This document shows, one piece after another, positions 1-6,085 of a stretch of 12,760 nt of DNA. How positions within the stretch are numbered: the first letter of the stretch is position 1; every line of letters begins with the position of its first letter. This stretch comes from Pyrodictiaceae archaeon (GTDB lineage Archaea; Thermoproteota; Thermoprotei_A; Sulfolobales; Pyrodictiaceae). A model generated the notes under the pieces. That model had not been told where the DNA came from, made no database searches, and worked only from the letters and a program-made list of their open reading frames with translations. A program made the translations under genes and the position numbers. The stretch covers positions 2,711-15,470 of the forward strand of contig JALTYD010000108.1 in assembly GCA_027046525.1 (NCBI GenBank), read 5' to 3'.

Positions 1-388
1 CTAGGTCCTCTCTAGTAGGTATCCATTCTCTCTCTATACTTGTCTCTACTACGAATACTCTCTTCTCAAAAGTACGAGCTATCTTGAGATAGCCAGGCCA
101 GTAGGGAGCTATAAGTCCTATCTTCTGAAGACTAGATAGTACTGCAGCTACTCCAGCTTTAGATCCTGGTACTACTGCTACTTCTCTAGTATCTACGTGG
201 TGTATTTCTGCTATTTTTTCTCTCAGCTCTTTTATACCTGGTGCTGGTGTATACTTTAGTTCTCTTATCCATAACCTTATCTCTTCTAGAATAGCTGGGT
301 GTGGTGGAATATCAGGTTCTCCAGCATCTAGCCTAATAGGTATATTCTCCTCTGAGAGATATGTATAGAACTTGTATATATCGAACAA
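1..388 (-). CDS. PLP-dependent class I/II aminotransferase, N-terminal part (cut by window edge)
   Basis: This gene is found by translating the minus strand; it has no ATG start and runs off the left edge, so only about 129 residues are present. The start is a TTG at 386-388, preceded by GAGTGAG five bases upstream, which overlaps the stop codon of the chorismate mutase gene. Residues 20-27 read RLDAGEPD, the N-terminal substrate-loop motif of fold-type I aspartate/aromatic aminotransferases. Then come KYTPAPGIKELREKIA (the Y-x-x-x-x-G helix), VVPGSKAGV (phosphate-binding turn) and LIAPYWPGY, all in family order. The PLP lysine would lie beyond the window. As the last visible gene of an operon with transketolase and chorismate mutase, it probably transaminates prephenate, phenylpyruvate or hydroxyphenylpyruvate. 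An aspartate aminotransferase role is equally possible. The family is certain; the substrate is inferred from context. Confidence 0.88.
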   Translation of the reverse strand, partial: MFDIYKFYTYLSEENIPIRLDAGEPDIPPHPAILEEIRLWIRELKYTPAPGIKELREKIAEIHHVDTREVAVVPGSKAGVAAVLSSLQKIGLIAPYWPGYLKIARTFEKRVFVVETSIEREWIPTREDL

Positions 389-394
389 TTTTTC

Positions 395-628
395 TCACTC
401 TTGTACACTCTTACATACTCTTATAATTTCTCTAAAGACGCTTCTGAATACACCAGCTCTCCTAAGAACTTCTACTTCTCGGTGTTTATCAGTTACTGGT
501 ATTTTCTTCTTCTTCTTAATCTCTCCTATCTCTCTACAGAGTCTAACTCTCTTATCTAGTAGTATTAGGATCTCTCTATCTATACTGTCTATTTCTTCTC
601 TTATATTATGTATCTCTACAAGCACCAT
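395..628 (-). CDS. aroQ: Chorismate mutase, AroQ type, monofunctional
   Basis: This enzyme converts chorismate to prephenate, the branch point to Phe and Tyr, in the cytoplasm. The 77 residues cover one AroQ helical domain with no fused dehydrogenase, dehydratase or ACT domain, so no allosteric site is visible. Residues matching the E. coli-type active site are R10, R27, K38, D47, E51 and Q76, in the patterns IREEIDSID, LLDKRVRL, EIGEIKKKKK and TDKHRE. The ATG at 626-628 follows an excellent AGGAGGT ribosome site built into the last Arg codons and stop of the transketolase C gene, so the two are translationally linked. Only six bases separate its TGA from the TTG of the downstream aminotransferase, in the same frame. 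The lysine run (residues 38-42) is rich even for a hyperthermophile. The gene symbol refers to the family. Confidence 0.93.
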   Translation of the reverse strand: MVLVEIHNIREEIDSIDREILILLDKRVRLCREIGEIKKKKKIPVTDKHREVEVLRRAGVFRSVFREIIRVCKSVQE

Positions 629-635
629 CCTGTAT

Positions 636-1583
636 CTACCTCCTCAGTCTTCTTAGAGAGTCTTTGATCTTCTCAGCTACTTTAGCTGGAGATAAGCCGG
701 TATAGTCTAGTAGCTCTAGATAGCTACGTGCACTAGCACCAAATCTATCCTCTAAGCCTATCCTCAGTATCTTTGAGGGTATTGTTTCAGACAACACTTC
801 AGCTACTATAGAGCCTAGCCCACCATACACACTATGATCTTCTAGAGTTACTACCATGTTTACTCTAGAAGCATATTTTACTATAGCTTCTCTATCTACA
901 GGTTTTAAGCTATATACATCTAAGACACCAGCAGAGATTCCGTTATTTCTAAGTATCCTAGAAACTTCAACAGCTACTCCAACCATAGCACCATAGGATA
1001 AGATAACAATATCGACTGGCTCTACTACTATATGTAGACTACCTATAGGATAGTCTTTTTCTTCATAGCCTAGTACTGGGGCATTCTCTCGGCCTAGCCT
1101 AATATAGACCGGCCCATAGTGCTCGAGGATAGATTCTCTTAGGAGTATCTTAGTTAGTACTGGGTCTGAAGGAGCTAGTACAGTAAATCCTGGTAGTACT
1201 CTTGTGAGAGCTATATCTTCTAAGCATTGGTGAGAAGAACCATCCATGTAGTCTGATAAGCCAGAATGTGTACCAATTATCTTTACATTCAAAGAATCAC
1301 GCGCGATAGTATTTCTTATCTGCTCCCACCCTCTCATAATAAACATCGAGAAAGTTGTAGCAATAGGTATTTTGCCAGAAATAGCTAGTCCAGCAGCAGT
1401 AGCTACTAGGTCTTGCTCACTAATACCGACATTAAAGTATCTATGTGGGAACTCTCTAGCAAACTCAATAACACCAGTAGATCTAGCAGTATCAGCATCG
1501 AGTACTACTACGTCTCTACTCGTAGAACCAGCTTCGACAAGAACACTACCTAGTATTCTCCTATAGCTAGCCATCTTGTACAC
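636..1583 (-). CDS. Transketolase, C-terminal subunit
   Basis: This is the C-terminal half (pyrimidine-binding plus TK-C domains) of a split archaeal transketolase of about 315 residues; the normal length for this subunit is about 310-320. With the N subunit it transfers two-carbon units using thiamine diphosphate, and can make erythrose 4-phosphate for aromatic synthesis. Motifs are VVVLDADTARST near residue 30, NVGISEQD with the catalytic glutamate near 56, then GTHSGLSDYMDGSSHQ, LAPSD and GPVYIRLGR, and the C-terminal domain with DVYSLKPVD and LEDHSVYGGLGS. The GTG at 1583 (MYKMASYRR) lies five bases after GGTGA (1589-1593). A GTG at 1592 overlaps that site and is unlikely; an ATG at 1574 (MASYRR) is possible but 14 bases away. 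The gene follows the N subunit by 11 bases. Confidence 0.93.
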   Translation of the reverse strand: MYKMASYRRILGSVLVEAGSTSRDVVVLDADTARSTGVIEFAREFPHRYFNVGISEQDLVATAAGLAISGKIPIATTFSMFIMRGWEQIRNTIARDSLNVKIIGTHSGLSDYMDGSSHQCLEDIALTRVLPGFTVLAPSDPVLTKILLRESILEHYGPVYIRLGRENAPVLGYEEKDYPIGSLHIVVEPVDIVILSYGAMVGVAVEVSRILRNNGISAGVLDVYSLKPVDREAIVKYASRVNMVVTLEDHSVYGGLGSIVAEVLSETIPSKILRIGLEDRFGASARSYLELLDYTGLSPAKVAEKIKDSLRRLRR

Positions 1584-1594
1584 ATAGATCACCT

Positions 1595-2347
1595 CTAGCT
1601 ACTCTTAACAATAACAACTCTAGGACTATTACTCGTAGAATCTAGTGCTGCAATAATGCTAGGTATATTGTTAGGTACTTCGTATACATCCCAGCCGAAG
1701 GAAGCCCACTTCTCTGCTAGAGGTTCTTTCTTCTTGACAGACTCTGTAGGTCCAGAGTGCTGATACATATTCCTATCAACAACAGCTACAATATTGTCTA
1801 GACCCATACTACTAGCTGTAGAAGCCGCCTCCCATACTTGTCCTTCATCGAGCTCTCCATCTCCTAGCAGGACAGCAACTTCTCTCCTAACTCTATCTAT
1901 CTTTGCTGCGAGAGCTATACCATTAGCTATAGATAGTCCTTGGCCTAGAGAACCACTAGAAACTACTACGCCTGGGAGAGACCCAGCTTCTAGATGTGAT
2001 GGCAGTATTGATCCAGGCTTAGCAAATTCCTCTAACAAATCGTCATCTATAATACCTACTTCAGATAGCCATACATAGAATGCTGGAGAACAATGACCCT
2101 TACTAACTATTACAACTCTCTCAATACCACTAGAAAATCCTCTGGGGACCCAGTAGCTGTAGAGAGCTACTATAATATTTAGAGCAGATAGAGCCGACGA
2201 AGAGTGCCAGTTATTAATACTCGAGAGGAACTTCTCTAGCTTCTCTCTAGACCTTCTAGCAATCTCTTCTAGCCACTCTAGATCATCTACTACTCTAGGT
2301 AGAACTAGGTTCTGAGAGAGGAGAGACCTACTATTTAGATGAGATAT
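1595..2347 (-). CDS. Transketolase, N-terminal subunit (start codon unresolved)
   Basis: This is the thiamine-diphosphate-binding half of the split transketolase, about 250 residues. The frame is open from just after a TGA at 2360-2362. From the N-terminus it reads LEWLEEIARRSREKLEK, then WHSSSALSALNIIVALY (His of the HPG/HIG region), SKGHCSPAFY (universal KGH motif), SGSLGQGLSIANGIALA, and the ThDP motif GDGELDEGQ...VVDRN, ending VVIVKSS. Thus conserved family sequence extends well upstream of the first usable TTG (2038), which would delete the KGH and His motifs. No ATG, GTG or TTG exists in frame between 2039 and 2359. The coordinate given uses an ATA (2345-2347) about 11 bases after GGGTGAT. 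The alternative is the ATG at 2356-2358, one frame off, which reaches a TAA after seven codons and would need a -1 shift or one missing base. It is the first gene of the operon. Confidence 0.82.
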   Translation of the reverse strand: MSHLNSRSLLSQNLVLPRVVDDLEWLEEIARRSREKLEKFLSSINNWHSSSALSALNIIVALYSYWVPRGFSSGIERVVIVSKGHCSPAFYVWLSEVGIIDDDLLEEFAKPGSILPSHLEAGSLPGVVVSSGSLGQGLSIANGIALAAKIDRVRREVAVLLGDGELDEGQVWEAASTASSMGLDNIVAVVDRNMYQHSGPTESVKKKEPLAEKWASFGWDVYEVPNNIPSIIAALDSTSNSPRVVIVKSS

Positions 2348-2368
2348 TGGTGTTTCATATCACCCACA

Positions 2369-2384
2369 CCAAGACGAGTCTTGG
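2369..2384. promoter_or_regulatory. 16-bp dyad at the aromatic operon start site, candidate operator
   Basis: CCAAGAC and GTCTTGG form perfect 7-bp arms around a GA centre. The dyad lies about 25 bases downstream of the minus-strand TATA box, over the predicted transcription start, and ends 10 bases before the ATG at 2358. A two-base centre is too short for an RNA hairpin loop, so a dimeric repressor site is more likely. No regulator gene is visible in the window. Confidence 0.45.
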
Positions 2385-2404
2385 GTAGAAAGAAACTATT
2401 GTAG

Positions 2405-2417
2405 AAATATAAAAGTC
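2405..2417 (-). promoter_or_regulatory. Probable TATA-box promoter of the transketolase/aromatic operon
   Basis: On the minus strand the region reads GACTTTTATATTTC, a good archaeal TATA element centred near 2411. That places the start near 2385, in front of the transketolase N gene. The same ten bases, CTTTTATATT, occur upstream of dppA at 8031-8040. A plus-strand reading (AAATATAAAAG) is also possible but lies 150 bases from the next plus gene. Confidence 0.45.
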
Positions 2418-2514
2418 TTACTTTGAACCAGAATATACTCCTCTACTATACTAACTCATAGAATCTCTAAGCCAGCTAGTTAATACTCTACAACTCTACG
2501 GAGTAATCAAAACA

Positions 2515-2540
2515 AGTTCTTCTTAAAGGCTGCAAGAACT
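2515..2540 (+). promoter_or_regulatory. Probable promoter of the class V aminotransferase, flanked by an inverted repeat
   Basis: A TATA-like CTTAAAGG (2522-2529) is placed to start transcription near 2550, giving a leader of about 14 bases with GGTG at 2552-2555. It is flanked by perfect 7-base arms, AGTTCTT (2515-2521) and AAGAACT (2534-2540), separated by 12 bases. Symmetric arms around a TATA element suggest a regulator site. The promoter match itself is modest. Confidence 0.35.
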
Positions 2541-2563
2541 AGAATACATAGGGTGTTCCTGCC

Positions 2564-3730
2564 TTGGCCCGAGTATATACAGACAAGTTTATACTAACAC
2601 CAGGTCCTACAGAAATCCCTGATAGGATAAGACAAGCACTAGCAAGAAGAACAACAAATCCAGATCTCGACCCAGAATTCATAGAATACTATCGAAGAGT
2701 AGTATCTAAGCTCAAAAAACTACTAGGAGCAGAGAAGACAGATACATACATACTACTAGGAGAAGCAATACTAGGCCTAGAAATAGCAGTAGCAAACTTA
2801 GTCAAAAGAAGAGACAAAGTACTAGTAGTAGCAAATGGTGTATACGGAGAAGGCTTTGCAGAATTCGTAAAAATGTATCAGGGAGAACCAATACTACTAG
2901 AAACAGACTGGAGAAAACCAGTAGATCTAGCAGAGCTAGATAGAACACTAGAGAAAAACAGAGATACAAAACTAGTAACACTAGTACACTGCGATACACC
3001 ATCAGCAATACTAAACCCACTAGAAGAAGTAGCAAAAATAACAAACAACTATGGAGTACTACTAGTATCAGACTCTGTCTCAGCAATAGGAGGAGTACCA
3101 GTAGAAGTAGACAAATGGGGTATAGACATACTAATAGGAGGATCACAGAAAGCACTAAACCTACCTCCAGGGCTAACAATAATAACAGTAAGTAGTAGAG
3201 CATGGGAGGAGATAGACAAGACAAACTACCAGGGATACTACTTAAGTCTAAAAATCTGGAAAGAAATGCTAGACAAAAAAGACATATTCCCATATACTCA
3301 CTCAGATACACTAATCTATGCACTCAGTGAATCACTAGATATGTTGTTTGAAGAAGGACTAGAAAATGTATACCAGAGACACCAGCAGGCGAGAAAAGCA
3401 TCATGGAAAGCACTAGAAGCTGCTAATCTAGAACCATATCCATTAGAGATTAACTATCAATCACCAACAGTAACAGCAATACAAGTACCAGCAGGTATCG
3501 ATGAGAAGCAGTTGAGGAGAACAACATGGGAGAAATATGGTGTAATGATTGCTGGTAGCTGGGGGAAGCTAGAAGGTAGAGTCATAAGAATAGGACATAT
3601 GGGTGTACAAGCATCGAGAACACATCTAATAATAGCATATACAGCACTAGCAAGAGCACTAAGAGAACAAGGATATAGAGTAGATATAGGTAGTATAGTA
3701 GAAGCTATCGAAGATACATACAAGTTATAA
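2564..3730 (+). CDS. Class V aminotransferase, serine--pyruvate / alanine--glyoxylate type
   Basis: This is a PLP enzyme of 388 residues, full length for the family, acting on small amino acids and 2-oxoacids such as serine/pyruvate or alanine/glyoxylate in cytoplasmic glycine-serine metabolism. The N-terminal TPGPTEIPDRI (12-22) is the family signature. SDSVSAIGG has the Asp (about 170) that pairs with the PLP ring nitrogen, GGSQKALNLPPGL has the Schiff-base lysine (about 196), and VIRIGHMG near 345 has the carboxylate-binding arginine. The start is a TTG with GGTG eight bases upstream; no ATG lies close by. Codons ending in A are extremely frequent, especially at 2700-3300. It is transcribed away from the aromatic operon and its stop is only five bases from the convergent transporter gene. 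A phosphoserine or aspartate substrate cannot be excluded. Confidence 0.93.
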   Translation: MARVYTDKFILTPGPTEIPDRIRQALARRTTNPDLDPEFIEYYRRVVSKLKKLLGAEKTDTYILLGEAILGLEIAVANLVKRRDKVLVVANGVYGEGFAEFVKMYQGEPILLETDWRKPVDLAELDRTLEKNRDTKLVTLVHCDTPSAILNPLEEVAKITNNYGVLLVSDSVSAIGGVPVEVDKWGIDILIGGSQKALNLPPGLTIITVSSRAWEEIDKTNYQGYYLSLKIWKEMLDKKDIFPYTHSDTLIYALSESLDMLFEEGLENVYQRHQQARKASWKALEAANLEPYPLEINYQSPTVTAIQVPAGIDEKQLRRTTWEKYGVMIAGSWGKLEGRVIRIGHMGVQASRTHLIIAYTALARALREQGYRVDIGSIVEAIEDTYKL

Positions 3731-3735
3731 TAAAT

Positions 3736-4158
3736 CTACTCTGCAGAAAGAAGAACTATAGCTATCATTGCTAGTACTAGTCCGAGAATCTTGCTAGATG
3801 TTAGAGACTCTCCTAGAACTAGCCTCGACATAATAGTAGTTAGTGCTGGATACAAGCCTGTGATAATAATAACTCTACTAGCTTCACCACCAACATCTAG
3901 AGCTTTTATCAACGACAAATAGCCTAAAACACCCAGTATACCAGCAATAAAACCAAGTACAAAGTACTTCGCACTAGAACTACTACCCGGTAGAGTATCT
4001 CTACTCATAATAGCTATCAGAGATACAACAACAACTGTTGCTAAACCACTAGCAACATACAACTGCTTCCAGTCTAGACCCAGCGACGCTACCTTAAGTA
4101 CAACACCCCAAAAACCCCAGAATATAAAAGCTAGTAACGAAAACACTATCCACATCAT
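3736..4158 (-). CDS. Half-size EamA/DMT-family membrane transporter
   Basis: This is a small integral membrane protein of about 140 residues with five hydrophobic segments (roughly 3-23, 33-53, 64-86, 92-113 and 118-138). Features typical of one EamA repeat are an N-terminal FWGFWGVVLK, a Gly-rich third helix, and near the end ASRVIIITGLYPALT, RLVLGESLT and KILGLVLAMIAIVLL. Full EamA transporters have two such repeats and ten helices, so this one should act as a dimer, as small multidrug resistance-type proteins do. The substrate is unknown. A TTG at 4164 gives six more bases, but the ATG at 4158 is better spaced from GAGAGA upstream. It follows dppC by about 70 bases, with a T-run between, so it is probably its own transcript. 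Confidence 0.82.
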   Translation of the reverse strand: MMWIVFSLLAFIFWGFWGVVLKVASLGLDWKQLYVASGLATVVVVSLIAIMSRDTLPGSSSSAKYFVLGFIAGILGVLGYLSLIKALDVGGEASRVIIITGLYPALTTIMSRLVLGESLTSSKILGLVLAMIAIVLLSAE

Positions 4159-4202
4159 ACTCAAATCTCTCAGCCTACAGATTACGGTACTTCTAGGAGA
4201 GG

Positions 4203-4212
4203 TAAAAAGAAA
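4203..4212 (-). terminator. T-rich terminator after the dpp operon
   Basis: On the minus strand, shortly after the dppC stop, the sequence reads TTTCTTTTTA, the kind of T-tract at which archaeal RNA polymerase stops. It separates dppC from the small transporter gene. Confidence 0.4.
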
Positions 4213-4228
4213 TATGGTAACTAGCCTG

Positions 4229-5086
4229 CTATTCTCCTCTCATTGATCTAAGCCTAGGATTAGCATATTCTTCAACAGCATACCCTAGTAGTGCGAAACC
4301 AAATACTGCAGATGCAATACATATACCTGGTGGTACAATCCACCACCAAGCACCATAGCTAAAAGCTCCAGTCTGGAAAGCCCAGTAGAGCATCATACCC
4401 CAGCTCTTCTTAGTTGGATCACCTAATCCTAGAAAGCTGAGAGCAGCTTCGAGTATCATTGCTTCTCCAACCATTAGAATTGCTAGTGCGAGTGCTAGAG
4501 GCCCAACATTCGGAAGGATATGATGTAGTAGAATCCTAGTACTACTTGCACCAACTGCTCTAGCAGCTTCAACATATGGTCTCTCTCTAAGAGATAGTGC
4601 TTGTGCTCTCATCATACGAGCAACAGGAGGCCAGCTTATCAGAACAATAACGAATACTATTGTAAAGAATCCTGGCCCTATGAATACTGATAGAACTAGC
4701 ATAAGTGGTAGAGCAGGCATCAACAAGAATACATCAATGATACCTGTAACTATCCTATCGAGTGCACCACCGTAGTATCCAGCTAGTAGTCCTAGAGCAA
4801 CACCAATTACAGTTGCAGTAAAAGCAGCAATAATACCGATAGATAGTGATACTCTAGCACCATACAGTAGTTCACTTAGGAGATCTTGGCCCATATCATT
4901 AGTACCAAGAATATGCTCCTCGGAGGGAGGCTGGAAAGGCATAGCAACTATCTCCCATGGATTATAAGGTGCAAGTACTGGAGCTAGTATAGCCATACCT
5001 ATAAAGAAAGATAGTATTATAAGCCCTGCTCTTCCCATTGGATGTCCTAAGATATGACCTAGAAATCCACCAGGTCTAAGCTTCAC
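4229..5086 (-). CDS. dppC: Peptide/oligosaccharide ABC transporter permease, DppC/OppC type
   Basis: This is the second inner-membrane permease of a Dpp/Opp-type importer, about 285 residues, normal for the family. The N-terminal OppC region (GHPMGRAGLIIL) is followed by the hallmark LGTNDMGQDLLSELLYGARV at 61-80. Six membrane segments follow the family pattern. The cytoplasmic EAA loop, EAARAVGASSTRILLHHILP (about 174-193), is where an ATPase would dock. The start is ambiguous: TTG at 5089 or GTG at 5086. GGTGA lies six bases before the GTG, so I prefer it. The gene overlaps the end of dppB by 11 bases, indicating translational coupling. No ATP-binding subunit follows. The name refers to the family; the solute could be peptide or sugar. 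Confidence 0.94.
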   Translation of the reverse strand: MKLRPGGFLGHILGHPMGRAGLIILSFFIGMAILAPVLAPYNPWEIVAMPFQPPSEEHILGTNDMGQDLLSELLYGARVSLSIGIIAAFTATVIGVALGLLAGYYGGALDRIVTGIIDVFLLMPALPLMLVLSVFIGPGFFTIVFVIVLISWPPVARMMRAQALSLRERPYVEAARAVGASSTRILLHHILPNVGPLALALAILMVGEAMILEAALSFLGLGDPTKKSWGMMLYWAFQTGAFSYGAWWWIVPPGICIASAVFGFALLGYAVEEYANPRLRSMRGE

Positions 5087-6053
5087 CAACTCTCACCCTA
5101 GGGTCTAGTATAGCGTATAGAATCTCTGCGATAAACATTGATGCAAGTGTAACAACAGATATTATGAAGAAAGAACCTAGTATGAGAGGATAATCATGAT
5201 TAATAACTGCCTCAAATATTAGTAGGCCGACACCAGGATAGGAAAACACTGTCTCAGTTATAACAGCACCCCCCATAACAGCTCCAATATCTATTGAGAG
5301 CATAGTTACAAGAGGTAGTAATGCAGTCCGAGCAACATGTCTCCACATTACTAGTCGATCACTAAGACCTTTAGCTCTAGCAACAACAACGTAGTCTTCA
5401 CCCATGACATCAACCATGGTATTCCTCATAACCATAAGGTACCTAGCAGTAAAGATAGGAACAATAGCAGCTAGTGGTAAGACAAGATGCTTAAGTACAT
5501 CTAGTACTACTTCTAGAAAATTCTCATATGTAGCACCAGGAGTAGTAGCACCACCAGTAGGAAACCAGCCAAGCCTATAAGAGAAGAACAACAACAGTAG
5601 CATACCGACCCAGAAGACAGGTAGACTTCTAACAAATAGCGTAGAGAGTGTAATAACATAGTCTCTAATCCTGCCGCGATGCCAGGCAGCAACCATTCCC
5701 AAATAAGTACCAATTAGAGTCGAAAGCACTAGCGCAGAACCAACTAGTAGGATAGACCACCATAGTCTCTCACTAATAATAGAAAATACAGGCGACTGGT
5801 AGGTAAAAGAGTAGCCAAAATCAAGCCTAGATAAACCTCTGAGGAACTCAACGTATTGGTCAGGAAATATAGGCTTATCAAGCCCAAACTTCCTCAGAAG
5901 CTCTTCTCTAACTTCAGGTGGAACACGTGGATTCTCGACAAGATAATCTATAGGAGAACCAGGTGCAAGTCTAGGAATTAAAAAAACAATAGTAGTTATG
6001 ATATATAGTACAACGAGCTTCTGTAAGAGCTTCTTCAACAGATACTTAAACAT
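5076..6053 (-). CDS. dppB: Peptide/oligosaccharide ABC transporter permease, DppB/OppB type
   Basis: This is the first permease of the importer, 325 residues, full length. The N-terminal helix ends in FLIPRLAPGSPID (24-36), diagnostic of DppB/OppB, and is followed by a periplasm-side (extracellular) loop with LRKFGLDKP and GLSRLDFGYSF. The core permease has five further membrane helices between about 95 and 320. The EAA loop YVVVARAKGLSDRLVMWRHV (221-240) ends with ARTALLP, the ATPase contact. VFSYPGVG and DYPLILG near the C-terminus are typical of the family. The ATG at 6053 follows GGTGG by about eight bases. It lies 32 bases after the binding-protein gene and overlaps dppC, so the three genes form one operon. 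Confidence 0.95.
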   Translation of the reverse strand: MFKYLLKKLLQKLVVLYIITTIVFLIPRLAPGSPIDYLVENPRVPPEVREELLRKFGLDKPIFPDQYVEFLRGLSRLDFGYSFTYQSPVFSIISERLWWSILLVGSALVLSTLIGTYLGMVAAWHRGRIRDYVITLSTLFVRSLPVFWVGMLLLLFFSYRLGWFPTGGATTPGATYENFLEVVLDVLKHLVLPLAAIVPIFTARYLMVMRNTMVDVMGEDYVVVARAKGLSDRLVMWRHVARTALLPLVTMLSIDIGAVMGGAVITETVFSYPGVGLLIFEAVINHDYPLILGSFFIISVVTLASMFIAEILYAILDPRVRVGEA

Positions 6054-6085
6054 CTACTCGCCACCGATGCATCAGCAGCTAGCTA

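Noticed and set aside
372..656. 94-codon plus-strand frame over the chorismate mutase gene
   Set aside because: Low-complexity Ser/Leu product, opposite a well-supported gene with motifs and a ribosome site.
2802..3323. 173-codon open frame antisense to the class V aminotransferase
   Set aside because: Its product is almost all Leu, Val and Ser with no family features; it arises from the A-ending codons of the real gene.
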